From NCBI GenBank assembly GCA_964592645.1, contig CAZQFV010000005.1, positions 62,001-126,000 on the forward strand: 64,000 nucleotides of DNA, in the 5' to 3' direction. Made by a program: the position numbers and the translations under genes. How positions within the stretch are numbered: the first letter of the stretch is position 1; the number at the start of each line of letters is the position of its first letter. The DNA comes from CAZQFV01 sp964592645 (lineage in GTDB: Bacteria; Chloroflexota; Chloroflexia; DTKN01). The notes beneath the pieces were generated by a model, which ran no database searches, had not been told where the DNA came from, and saw only the letters and a program-made list of their open reading frames with translations. Of the stretch, positions 56,096-64,000 are shown in pieces.

Positions 56096-57778
56096 CTAGG
56101 GCAGGCGATAGATCCCCGCGAGCAGCGCTCTCGATAGGCGCACGGCGCAGACCGGCTCGGCCTCGCGGTACAAGGCCCACATCTCGGCGTCGAAGAAGCC
56201 GGGGCGGATCGGCAGGATCACATAGCCACTGTCCGCGCGCCGGCCGAAACGCACCGGCCGCGCCAACAGGCCATCCTCCAGGTACAGCCCAAAGCCGTTG
56301 TAGAGGTACTTGTCGCGCTCGGCCATGGGGAGCCAAAAGGTATCGCCGGGGTGCTCCTGCAGCCAGGGCAGCAGCCCGAGGTAGGTGCTGCCCCAGTACT
56401 CCGGCTCCAGGCCGCGCTGCACGGCGCCGTCCACCCCGCCGATCAGCTCGTTGTAGTAGGAGGCCTGGTAGGGGTGCGGGCGGACGATGGCCGTATAGAT
56501 GGTCAGCGTCAGCAGGGCCAGGCCGCCGGCCCAGAAGAGCGCGCGCCAGCGCGCCCGCAGCAGCCCGGCCAGCCAGCCGACCCCGCAGCCGGCGATGGCC
56601 CCGAGGAAGGGGAAGGCGGGCAGGAACAGCCGCAGCCCGTCGTACTTGGGCACGCCGGGCAGGGTCAAAAGCCCGATGGGCAAGAAGGCGTTGGCCAGCA
56701 GGTACAGGCGCGTCTCCCAGCCCGAACCGGGGCTCGCTGGCGTCGCCTCGTCCGCCGGCCGGCGGCCTGGCGCGCCACAGGCCACCAGGCCGGCCAGGAT
56801 CGCCAGCAGGATCGGCAGCGGCACCGCCAGCAGCGCCATCAGCCATGGGTAGTGCCAGGGGGCCACCTCGTAGACCTTGCCCAGGTAGTAGACCGGCAGC
56901 GCGGCATGCTTCAGATGAAAGGCGATGTACTCGACCACCCGCTGGAAGGTGTCCCGCCAGAGCACCGGCCAGCCCGCCAGAAAGACCAGCGGGGGGATGA
57001 CGAGCATCGCCCCCAGACAGTAGAGGGGTGCGGGCCGCCGGCCGGCGGCCCTGTCCGGCGGCGGTCCGCGCCGGAAGGGGGCCAACAGCTCGCGGCGGAA
57101 CGACACGGCCCAGTACAGCAGCATGGGGATGTACAGGAAGAAGGCGTTCAGCTTGGTCAGCAGCGCCAGACCCTGCGTCAGCGCCGCGGGCAGCACCCAG
57201 CGCCGGTCCTGTGCCGCCTTCCAGAAGGCATAGGCGGCCAGTAGGCCCATGGCCGCCATCGGCAGGTCCAGCGCGCCCATGTGGGCGTGATAAAAAACCT
57301 GGGGGACGAGGAAAAAGGCGGCGACGGCGGCGCCGCCGGCCGGCGGCCCATCCAGTTCGGCGGCCCAACGGTACAGTACATAGATCAGTGGGAAGAGGAA
57401 GAGGAGGGTGCCCAGGCGGAAGGCGGCCAGGTTGCCCAGCAGGCCGAGTTGCTCGTGAAAGAGCCACCAGGTGGCCCCGTCCAGCACCTTGGACAGCGGC
57501 GGATGCTCGCGGTTGATGCGCCAGAAGGTGTCGAGCCCTTCCAGGGTGGGCTGCTGAAACCAGCGGATATGCGAGCGCGCCGCCAGGAACTGGATGTTCT
57601 CGTCCCAGCCGACCCCATAGTCGCCCAGCGTGGCGGCGACGGTGCTGCAGCAGAGCAGCGCCAGGAGCACCGGCGCCAGCCAGGCCGGGAGTCGGCGTAG
57701 GCGGGGGGGAGGCGACGTGCCGTCCGCTTTTGGGTGGGGGCCGGGGCCTGCGTCGAGCGTATTCACCGGGGGTGCCAT
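56096..57778 (-). CDS. Polytopic glycosyltransferase (PMT/ArnT-like)
   Basis: The 560-residue membrane protein has about eleven hydrophobic helices. Its first external loop is GDYGVGWDENIQFLAARSHIRW, with the conserved acidic residues that bind polyprenyl-phosphate sugars, followed by NREHPPLSKVLDGATWW. The HPPL/K motif and the PKYDGLRLFLPAFPFL segment are typical of the glycosyltransferase 39/83 (PMT/ArnT) class. It would transfer a sugar from a lipid carrier to an exported acceptor. The start at 57778 overlaps the preceding gene by 16 bp and has no good ribosome site, so coupling is likely. The exact start is uncertain. Confidence 0.8.
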   Translation of the reverse strand: MAPPVNTLDAGPGPHPKADGTSPPPRLRRLPAWLAPVLLALLCCSTVAATLGDYGVGWDENIQFLAARSHIRWFQQPTLEGLDTFWRINREHPPLSKVLDGATWWLFHEQLGLLGNLAAFRLGTLLFLFPLIYVLYRWAAELDGPPAGGAAVAAFFLVPQVFYHAHMGALDLPMAAMGLLAAYAFWKAAQDRRWVLPAALTQGLALLTKLNAFFLYIPMLLYWAVSFRRELLAPFRRGPPPDRAAGRRPAPLYCLGAMLVIPPLVFLAGWPVLWRDTFQRVVEYIAFHLKHAALPVYYLGKVYEVAPWHYPWLMALLAVPLPILLAILAGLVACGAPGRRPADEATPASPGSGWETRLYLLANAFLPIGLLTLPGVPKYDGLRLFLPAFPFLGAIAGCGVGWLAGLLRARWRALFWAGGLALLTLTIYTAIVRPHPYQASYYNELIGGVDGAVQRGLEPEYWGSTYLGLLPWLQEHPGDTFWLPMAERDKYLYNGFGLYLEDGLLARPVRFGRRADSGYVILPIRPGFFDAEMWALYREAEPVCAVRLSRALLAGIYRLP

Positions 57779-59019
57779 CTTGTTCCATCGAGGGGCCTGG
57801 CCCTCTGCGGCTCAACGCTCCCGGAGCCTGGGTGCCGTACGGAGCTTCCCGCCAGCAGGAAGACGACCATGGCAGTGGCCACCAGGGCGGTAGGCGGCCC
57901 GGGCAGGAGGTTGCTGACGGTCGGCGCAGCCGTACCTAGAAGAAGGAGAGCCAGCAGCAGCGGGCGGGGACCGAGGGCCGGCCGGGGCAAGGCGATCAGC
58001 GGCCCCACCAGGAGCCACAGCACCAGGTCGTGCGAGTTCAGGTGCGGGCTGGTCAGCAGCGTCAGCAGCAGGGTTGCCGCCACCTGCAACGGAAAGCGTG
58101 GCCCGTCCGCCTGCCACTGGCCGCGCCAGGTCCAGGCCAGGGCGGCCAGCGCGAGCAGGGTCAGGCCGGCCAGCAGCGCCGTTGCCGCCGTCCCGGGCCC
58201 CAGCAACTGCAGGGCGAGCGCCCGCCAATTGTGCATGGTGGCGGGGAAGTTGCCGTAGACATCTTGCCAGCCGAGGCTGCTCACCGTCATATCGAGGAAC
58301 TCTCTCCAGCCGCGCAGCCCCACCAGGGGCAGGGTGGGGAGGGCGAGGGCGGCGGCGCCTCCGACAAACCCGGTCAGGGTGCGCCAGCGCCTCTTCCACA
58401 GCAGCACCAGTAGGAAAAGGAGCAGCAGCGTCGGTTTCACCGAACAGAGCGCCAGCGCCACGCCGGCCCAGAGATCCTTTCCTCGCCGCCAAGCCACATA
58501 GGCCAGGGTGAACCCCAGCAGCAGGAGCAGCGTTGTCTGCCCTTGCCACAGGTGCATGGAGAGCGGGTAGAAGGAGAGGTACGCCAGCAGGAGGGTGAGT
58601 TGGCCCTGCCGGTCCAGGCGCAGTTCGGCCAGCAGCAGGAGGAAGGAGGCCGCGGCAATGGTTGTGCTGAACGCCAGCCACAGGTAAAAGCTGGCTCCGA
58701 GCGGCGCCAGGGCGAACGGCAGGAGGATCGGCAGGATCGTCGGTGGATAGCGGAAGGGCATAAGGCCCGCGCTGGCCTGGCGCGGATAGAGGAGCATGGC
58801 CTGCCAATGGGTCTGAGCGTCGAGGTCATAGACCGATCGCCCCTGTCCCTGCGCGACCATGGAGGCGCCGGTGTACGGGCCGACATAATCCCAGGCGATG
58901 ATTTCGAACCGCCCCAGGCTTTCGCGGCCTATCTTGGCCCACATAGCCCCGGCGATGGCCAGGAAGATGACATAGTAGCCCCACAACAGGAGCGTGGCAA
59001 CCTTGACCTTGCGGCGCAT
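57763..59019 (-). CDS. DUF2029 / GT87-type mannosyltransferase-like membrane protein
   Basis: The 418-residue protein has about ten hydrophobic helices and a first loop WDYVGPYTGASMVAQGQG with the conserved Asp. GLMPFRYPPTILPILLPFA carries the YPP motif of the DUF2029 family, followed by MHLWQGQTTLLLLLGF with the conserved Gln. This family includes polyprenol-phosphate-mannose-dependent alpha-mannosyltransferases. ATG 59019 has GGAGG six bases upstream and lies downstream of a consensus promoter; the frame runs on to 59148, but that is upstream of the promoter. It shares a unit with the PMT-like gene. The sugar is unknown. Confidence 0.82.
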   Translation of the reverse strand: MRRKVKVATLLLWGYYVIFLAIAGAMWAKIGRESLGRFEIIAWDYVGPYTGASMVAQGQGRSVYDLDAQTHWQAMLLYPRQASAGLMPFRYPPTILPILLPFALAPLGASFYLWLAFSTTIAAASFLLLLAELRLDRQGQLTLLLAYLSFYPLSMHLWQGQTTLLLLLGFTLAYVAWRRGKDLWAGVALALCSVKPTLLLLFLLVLLWKRRWRTLTGFVGGAAALALPTLPLVGLRGWREFLDMTVSSLGWQDVYGNFPATMHNWRALALQLLGPGTAATALLAGLTLLALAALAWTWRGQWQADGPRFPLQVAATLLLTLLTSPHLNSHDLVLWLLVGPLIALPRPALGPRPLLLALLLLGTAAPTVSNLLPGPPTALVATAMVVFLLAGSSVRHPGSGSVEPQRARPLDGTRWHPR

Positions 59020-59056
59020 GGCCGGCCTCCGGAGCCCGCCGCGGGCCCTGGGGACG

Positions 59057-59085
59057 ATTATAGAGGCTGGGCGCCGCGGCGTCAA
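59057..59085 (-). promoter_or_regulatory. Sigma70 promoter for the GT87-type gene
   Basis: TTGACG (59085-59080), 17 bp, TATAAT (59062-59057). Confidence 0.78.
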
Positions 59086-59173
59086 GCCCGGTGGCCGGCC
59101 ATCGGCGTGGGAACGGCCATCCTGTGCCCGGGCCCGTAGCAACGACAAGTTGGCCCGCTCTCAGCGACGATCC

Positions 59174-59210
59174 GAGCCGGTCGGAACGACGAGTTGAGCC
59201 GGTCAGAACG
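59174..59210. repeat. Short direct repeat in the gap before the glycosyltransferases
   Basis: GAGCCGGTCGGAACG at 59174-59188 and GAGCCGGTCAGAACG at 59196-59210 (one difference, 22 bp apart). The surrounding 200-bp gap shows no gene. Confidence 0.6.
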
Positions 59211-59285
59211 GCGCTTTGGGCTGCCGGCGGGCCGTGCAGGGGAACGCCGGCCACGAATGAGGACACGGAGCTGCGGTCGGTATGG

Positions 59286-61823
59286 CTAGGACCGCGGAGA
59301 ACCAAGCAGCTCCAGCACTCCCACCACCCGGTCCTTGGCCTGCTCTTCGCCTTCCTCGATCGGCCCGATGCAGGAGGGGCAGCCGCCCTGGCAGGGGCAC
59401 TCCCGGGCCCGGTCCAACGCCGCCGCCAGCAGCTCGCCGGTGTGCTCAAAGAGCATGGGGCTCAGGCCGGCCCCACCCGGACAGGCGTCATAGATCAGCA
59501 CCACCGGCAGCTCCTCCGGGGACGCCCGCAGCCGCGTGCTCACCTGGATGTCGCCGGGATCGCACATCAGAAAGAGCGGGGCCACCGCGCGCAGCAGGTG
59601 CCCCAGCCCCTGCAGGGCGGCGACCGTGCCGGTCCGGGGGCCGTGGTCGACCCGCGCATGGCACACCCGGCAGAGGGTGATCAGGTTCTTTAGCTCGTTG
59701 GCCTGGCGATAGTTCTCGTTCTGGCCGGGGAGGTAGCCAAAGTGGCGGAAGGGAACCCGATGGTGGACATCGTGCTCCCGGCCCGTCTGCTCCTCGCGTG
59801 CCCCACAGTGTTGGCAGGTGTAGCGGTCGCGCCGGCGGGCCCGGCGGCGCTGCGCCGGCCAGTCCGGCCCATAGTCGGGCTGGATCAGCTCCTGGGCCAG
59901 GGCCGGCAGCGTCAGCCAGAAGCCTTGGGTGAGGAACTCTTGCGGCGGCAGGTCGATCGCTCCCCAGCCCAGCGTCTCGTGGGTGTAGAGGCGTATCTTG
60001 CGGTAGGCCGTGGCCTGGGCATGCACGCGCACCTCGCCGTAGTGCCGTGTGCCCTCGCCGAGCGCTTCCCGCCCGGCCTCCTGCACCACCTCCCAGTCCA
60101 CCTCCTGGCCGGCCTGGGTGTAGAAGTCCACCTCGGCCGGCCGCACCGTGGCCACGCCCCCCTCCCAATCCAGCCTCTCCACCTGGTAGAAGCGCCCTTC
60201 GTGCAGGTAGATGGCCCCCTCGTAGACGGTGGCCGGCGCGCTGGGCCGGTCCACCTGCCCCAGCGTGGTCGGCCCCTCCTGGGAGGAATCGACGATGGTC
60301 ACCGGGTTGGCCGTGGCCGTGCGCAGCGAGACATCCGCCGCCGGCGCGCCCGGGGCGATCCAGAAGTGGCGCTCTCCCTCGGCCAGCAGCACGCCCTCGG
60401 CGGCCAGCAGCTCCAGGAAGGGGGCGGGGTCGATCGTGCCGAAGGGCTCCCCCTGGGCAAAGGCCAGCTCATAGGCGGCGCAGCGCAGGTGCTGCAGCAG
60501 GAGCAGCGGGTTGTCGGGGTTGACACGGGCGTGCTCCGGCGAGCGGCCGAAGAAGTAGTCGGGGTGGGTGGCCAGGTACTGGTCCAGGGGGCCCGGGCCG
60601 GCCACCAGCACCGCGGCGGCGGATCCCGATCGCCTGCCGGCCCTCCCGGCCTGCTGCCAGGTGGAGGCGATCGTTCCCGGGTAGCCGGCCAGCACGGCCG
60701 CGGCCAGCGTGCCGATGTCCACCCCCAGCTCCAGGGCGTTGGTGGCCACCACCCCCAGCAACTGTCCCGCCCGCAGCGCGGCCTCGATCTCCCGGCGCGC
60801 CGCCGGCAGGTAGCCCCCACGGTAGCCGCGCACCTGGGCCCGGTCCCGGCCCAGCTCCTGGCGCAGGTAGGTCAGGAGCAGCTCCATGCCCAGGCGGGTG
60901 CGGGCAAAGGCCACGGTGGGCAGGCCGGCCTGCAGGAAACGCCGCGCTATGTCGCGCGTTTCCAGCAGCAGGCTGCGGCGCAGCCCCAGCGCCGGGTCGA
61001 GCAGCGGCGGGTTGTACAGCAGCAGGTGCACCCGGCCCCGCGGCGCGCCGTCGTCGCTCACCACGGTCGCCGGCGCCTCGATCAGCCTTTCGGCCAGTTC
61101 TCCGGCGTTGGCGATCGTCGCCGAGGCGAACAGGAACTGCGGCCGGCTGCCGTAAAAGGCGCAGATGCGCCGCAGGCGGCGCAGCACGTTGGCCACGTGG
61201 CTGCCAAAGAGGCCGCGGTAGCTGTGCAGTTCGTCGATCACCACGTAGCGCAGGTGGGCCAGGAAGCGCTCCCACTGCGGATGGCGCGGCAGGATGCCGG
61301 CATGCAGCATGTCGGGGTTGCTCAGAAGGAGGCGCGCTTCCCGGCGGATGGCCGCCCGCGCGGCCATGGGCGTATCGCCGTCGTAGGAGGCGATCGGAGA
61401 CCTGCTCCCCTTTGCTGACCTACCCCCCCTGCCCCCTTCCTCGATAGCCTTTGCCAGCGCCCACAGCGCCGCCTCCTGGTCGTGGGCCAGGGCCTTGGTC
61501 GGAAAGAGGAACAACGCCGTGGCCTGCGGGTCCTCCAGGCCGGCCTGCAGCGCCGGCAGTTGGTAGCACAGGCTCTTGCCCGAGGCCGTGCCGGTGGTCA
61601 CGACGACGTTCTCCCCACGCGCCGTCGCCTCCAACGCCTGCGCCTGGTGGGTGTAGAGACGATTCACCCCGCCCGCGGCCAGCGCCGCCCGCAGCCGCCC
61701 GTCCAGCCAGGCCGGCACCTCCCCGTAACGCGCCGGCCGCGCCTCTGCCGTCCGCCAGGCCGTCACCCGGGGGGCGAAAGCGGGGTCGTCGCGCAGGCGC
61801 TCCAGTAGCTCTTCGACATCCAT
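59286..61823 (-). CDS. YprA/MrfA-like DEAH helicase with embedded HNH motif
   Basis: The 845-residue superfamily 2 helicase has motif I TTGTASGKS (about 75-83), DELH (motif II), SATIAN (motif III) and GYPGTIASTWQQAGRAGRR (motif VI). Its C-terminal region carries the CPCQGGCPSC cluster of the DUF1998/MZB type of the YprA, MrfA and Hrq1 helicases of DNA repair. Between the DUF1998-like segments sits an HNH-type nuclease motif (CQHCG...HDVHHRVPFRHFG...NLITLCRVCHARVDHG, about 662-728), an unusual insertion. An in-frame GTG at 61835 is an alternative start. It probably repairs or processes DNA; the HNH insert could add cutting. Confidence 0.87.
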   Translation of the reverse strand: MDVEELLERLRDDPAFAPRVTAWRTAEARPARYGEVPAWLDGRLRAALAAGGVNRLYTHQAQALEATARGENVVVTTGTASGKSLCYQLPALQAGLEDPQATALFLFPTKALAHDQEAALWALAKAIEEGGRGGRSAKGSRSPIASYDGDTPMAARAAIRREARLLLSNPDMLHAGILPRHPQWERFLAHLRYVVIDELHSYRGLFGSHVANVLRRLRRICAFYGSRPQFLFASATIANAGELAERLIEAPATVVSDDGAPRGRVHLLLYNPPLLDPALGLRRSLLLETRDIARRFLQAGLPTVAFARTRLGMELLLTYLRQELGRDRAQVRGYRGGYLPAARREIEAALRAGQLLGVVATNALELGVDIGTLAAAVLAGYPGTIASTWQQAGRAGRRSGSAAAVLVAGPGPLDQYLATHPDYFFGRSPEHARVNPDNPLLLLQHLRCAAYELAFAQGEPFGTIDPAPFLELLAAEGVLLAEGERHFWIAPGAPAADVSLRTATANPVTIVDSSQEGPTTLGQVDRPSAPATVYEGAIYLHEGRFYQVERLDWEGGVATVRPAEVDFYTQAGQEVDWEVVQEAGREALGEGTRHYGEVRVHAQATAYRKIRLYTHETLGWGAIDLPPQEFLTQGFWLTLPALAQELIQPDYGPDWPAQRRRARRRDRYTCQHCGAREEQTGREHDVHHRVPFRHFGYLPGQNENYRQANELKNLITLCRVCHARVDHGPRTGTVAALQGLGHLLRAVAPLFLMCDPGDIQVSTRLRASPEELPVVLIYDACPGGAGLSPMLFEHTGELLAAALDRARECPCQGGCPSCIGPIEEGEEQAKDRVVGVLELLGSPRS

Positions 61824-61878
61824 GCTGTCCACCACAAGGGCACCAAGACAAGGAATGCTTTCTGCCTGCCGCCATGGT

Positions 61879-63483
61879 TCACAAGGGTTCCCTTGGTGCC
61901 TTGGCGGTCGCCTGCAGCCGCCGCCGCAGTGCCCGCCACAGCGCCCACACCTCCTCCAGCCGCAGCAGCACCGCCATCCCCGCGTACACCACTGCCCCTG
62001 CCGCCGCCCCTCCTCCTAGGACGGCCAGCCGGCCGGCCAGCGTGGTCATCCCCACGACCGGCTCCAGGAGGCGCGCCGTGCCCCATGCCGCCAGCCCCAT
62101 CCCGGCCGACGCCATCAGGGCCCGCAGGAGCGTCGCCCCCACCCGCTGCCCGCGCGGCCAGCCGATGTGCCTCCGCAGCAGCAGGAGCATCAGCAGGGTG
62201 TGCCAGGTCCACTGCGCCGAGTTGGCGATCACCAGGGCGAACATACCCCAGGGCCCGACAAAGGGCAGGGCAAAGAGCAGGTAGATGCCCACCACGTACC
62301 CCCCCACCAGGTTGGGCAGCAGCGTGTTCTTGCGCGCGTAAAAGGCAAAGATGAGCAGTTGGTCCACCGCGGCAAAGGGCAGCCCGATCAGGTAGAGGTA
62401 GAGCGCCCAGGTGACCATCGTCGTGTCGTGGGGCGTAAAGGCGCCGTGCTCGTAGAGCAGCGCCACGGCCGGCCGCGCCAGCGCCAGCAGCCCCACCGTG
62501 GCCGGCAGCACCAGCGTCAGGATGAGCCGCAGCCCCAGCCCCAGCGTCGCCTGGTAGCCGCCCTCGTCGCCCTCGGCGTCGGCCCGCGACAGGGCCGGCA
62601 GCACGGCGATGGAGATGGCCGCGGCGATCAGCCCCAGCCCCGTCTGGATCAGCGTCGTGGCGTCGGCCATCCAGGCGATGCTGCTCTCCCCCGTCCCCGA
62701 GGCCAGCCGCCGGTCGACGACATCGCGCCCGATGTTGATCACGATCCCCAGGATCACCGGCAGGTAGAGCTTCAGGATGCGCCGCAGCGCCGGGTTCGCC
62801 AGGTCCAGGCGCGGCCGCAGGCGGGCCCCCTGCAGCCCGGGGACCTGCAGCAGGAGCTGCAGCGCCGCCCCCAGGAGCACGCCCAGCGCCGCGCTGGCCA
62901 CGCCCAGCCGCCGGTGGGTGAGGAGCACGGCGACGACGATTCCGACGTTGAACACGGCGGTGGCAAAGGCCGGGAAGGCAAAGCGCTTCAGGGCGTAGAG
63001 CACCCCGGTGACGGCCCCGGAGAGCCCCAGAAAGAGCAGGGCCGGCGTGGTCAGGCGCAGCAGCGCCGCCGCGGCTCGCTGCAGCTCGGGGGTGTACCCG
63101 CCGCCCATCACGGTGATGATCCCCGGCGCCAGCAGCTCCACCAGCAGCACGGCGGCGGCCAGGCCGGCCGCGGCCAGGGTGATAAAGGCGCTGACGACGC
63201 GCCACAGTTCGTCCCGGCGCTCCTCACCGCTGTACTCGCTGAGCACCGGCACCAGCGCCGCGCTGATGTGCCCGCCCACCAGCAGGTCGTAGACCATCTG
63301 CGGCACCTGCCGGGCCAGCGTCAGGGCGCTCACCAGCCCCGTGGCGCCAAAGAAGTGGGCAATCGTGGCGTCGCGCACGACCGCCATCGCCCGGCTGAGC
63401 AGGCTGCCGATCCAGATCAGCCCCGCCGCCCGGGCGACGGTCCCACGGTTCGTTTGCGTACTCGCCTCGCTGCTTTCGGCCAT
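61879..63483 (-). CDS. murJ: Lipid II flippase
   Basis: The 534-residue membrane protein belongs to the MviN/MurJ branch of the MOP superfamily. It has about 14 hydrophobic helices, RAAGLIWIGSLLSRAMAVVRDATIAHFFGA at the start with the conserved Arg residues of the central cavity, and KRFAFPAFATAVFNVGIVVAV in the middle. It moves lipid II to the outer face of the membrane for peptidoglycan synthesis. ATG 63483 is preferred; a TTG at 63495 is in frame. Its last codons run through a CCAAGGCACCAAGG-type repeat, also seen elsewhere in the window. Confidence 0.9.
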   Translation of the reverse strand: MAESSEASTQTNRGTVARAAGLIWIGSLLSRAMAVVRDATIAHFFGATGLVSALTLARQVPQMVYDLLVGGHISAALVPVLSEYSGEERRDELWRVVSAFITLAAAGLAAAVLLVELLAPGIITVMGGGYTPELQRAAAALLRLTTPALLFLGLSGAVTGVLYALKRFAFPAFATAVFNVGIVVAVLLTHRRLGVASAALGVLLGAALQLLLQVPGLQGARLRPRLDLANPALRRILKLYLPVILGIVINIGRDVVDRRLASGTGESSIAWMADATTLIQTGLGLIAAAISIAVLPALSRADAEGDEGGYQATLGLGLRLILTLVLPATVGLLALARPAVALLYEHGAFTPHDTTMVTWALYLYLIGLPFAAVDQLLIFAFYARKNTLLPNLVGGYVVGIYLLFALPFVGPWGMFALVIANSAQWTWHTLLMLLLLRRHIGWPRGQRVGATLLRALMASAGMGLAAWGTARLLEPVVGMTTLAGRLAVLGGGAAAGAVVYAGMAVLLRLEEVWALWRALRRRLQATAKAPREPL

Positions 63484-63546
63484 TGTCTGTTCCAAGAGGG
63501 GCGCCCCTTGTGCTCGCCCCCGCCGGGGCAGGGACAGGCCCCGCCC

Positions 63547-64000
63547 CTACAAGGGTTGCCCCTCCTCGCCCAACGCCGCGCGCCACGCCGAGCGCAGCTC
63601 CACCAGGTTCCGATACACCGTGTCCGGCTTTACCTTCGACCGCGCCAGGTCCTCCTCGCCATGCACGCCGGTCAGCACCATGATCGTCCGCAGCCCCAGG
63701 CGCTGCCCGCCCAGGATGTCGGTGTCCAGGCGGTCGCCCAGGACGGCCGCGGCCGCCGGGTCGGCCCCCAGCCGGCGCAGTCCCTCATCCAGCAGCCAGC
63801 GCTCCGGCTTGCCGATGACGATGGGGCGCACGTCGGTGGCGGCCTCCAGCGCCGCCAGGATGGAGCCGCAGCCCGGGGTGATGCCCTCGGGGGCGGGAAA
63901 GGTGCGGTCGGGGTTCGTGCCGATAAAGGCGGCCCCGGCGCGGATGAGCAGGCCGGCCCGCCGCAGCTTGTCGTAGGTCAGTTGCGTGTCCAGGCCGACG
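63547..64000 (-). CDS. HAD-IIA hydrolase, NagD/PNP-phosphatase-like (5' end outside window)
   Basis: Residues readable from the window edge (minus strand) include FIGTNPDRTFP (NagD cap motif), GKPERWLLDEGLRRLG and VLGDRLDTDILGGQRLGLRTIMVLTGV, the typical HAD-IIA motifs 3 and 4. The frame is open to the edge, so the start and the DxDG motif lie outside. It should hydrolyse a small phosphate, often p-nitrophenyl phosphate, NMP or phosphoglycolate. The stop at 63547 is 64 bp from the murJ start. Confidence 0.85.
   Translation of the reverse strand, partial: VGLDTQLTYDKLRRAGLLIRAGAAFIGTNPDRTFPAPEGITPGCGSILAALEAATDVRPIVIGKPERWLLDEGLRRLGADPAAAAVLGDRLDTDILGGQRLGLRTIMVLTGVHGEEDLARSKVKPDTVYRNLVELRSAWRAALGEEGQPL

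Noticed and set aside
59742..61418. 558-residue open frame on the plus strand
   Set aside because: Antisense to the helicase; no domain pattern.
63484..63546. Inverted GGGGC repeats between murJ and the HAD gene as a terminator
   Set aside because: Arms are short and interrupted, with no U-tract; nothing firm can be said.

Overview
The window is a GC-rich (about two thirds G+C by eye) bacterial chromosome segment, most consistent with a member of the Chloroflexota (Anaerolineae-like). This assignment is inferred from gene content. The clues are very long secreted proteins with DUF11, lamin-tail, PKD and beta-helix modules, short C-terminal Tyr/Phe-(Leu)-Pro motifs, a T-box-controlled thrS, a four-subunit 2-oxoacid:ferredoxin oxidoreductase beside sucCD, and sigma70-type promoters. 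No rRNA, CRISPR array, phage, plasmid or intact insertion sequence was seen.

Layout: 1-3.9 kb holds the 5' part of a large secreted DUF11/lamin-tail protein and a YdjM-type membrane hydrolase (minus). 4.1-8.2 kb holds a Cys-rich unknown (plus), the run cmk, plsC and a degenerate metallo-beta-lactamase-like protein (minus), and a fatty acid hydroxylase (plus). 8.2-13.6 kb is accessory: a C_GCAxxG protein, a truncated PfkB kinase, two MFS transporters, a lipoprotein, a helix-hairpin-helix membrane protein, 22-bp tandem repeats and a broken GNAT gene. 13.6-19.3 kb is a minus-strand unit with a threonine T-box leader, a TPR protein, thrS, a HAD hydrolase and a divergent glmS, preceded by tRNA-Val(GAC). 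19.4-22.6 kb is a sugar ABC transporter without its ATPase. 22.7-33.8 kb holds two giant secreted proteins, an S8 protease and a beta-helix protein, divergently transcribed from back-to-back promoters.

33.9-42 kb holds an M16C peptidase, a two-component system, ispH and a membrane-anchored glycoside hydrolase. 42-48.1 kb is central metabolism: sucC, sucD, korD, korA, korB, korC and a DegV protein, interconverting succinate, succinyl-CoA and 2-oxoglutarate with ferredoxin. 48.1-52.3 kb (minus) is the most unusual locus. It encodes a LysW-like zinc-ribbon carrier ending in Cys, a lysine 2,3-aminomutase family radical SAM enzyme, two D-Ala-D-Ala-ligase-type ATP-grasp enzymes and a GNAT acetyltransferase in one tight operon. 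I propose it as a candidate carrier- or ligase-based beta-amino-acid pathway. 52.4-59 kb holds a pseudo-receiver regulator, a conserved protein of unknown role, a nucleotidyltransferase, a PAP2 phosphatase, a zinc ribbon and two polyprenol-type glycosyltransferases. 59.3-64 kb holds a YprA/MrfA-like helicase with an embedded HNH motif, murJ and a partial NagD-like HAD phosphatase.

Several start codons were moved from the longest frame because a promoter -10 box or a strong Shine-Dalgarno sequence rules out the upstream codon. All protein functions come from reading motifs; no database search was possible.
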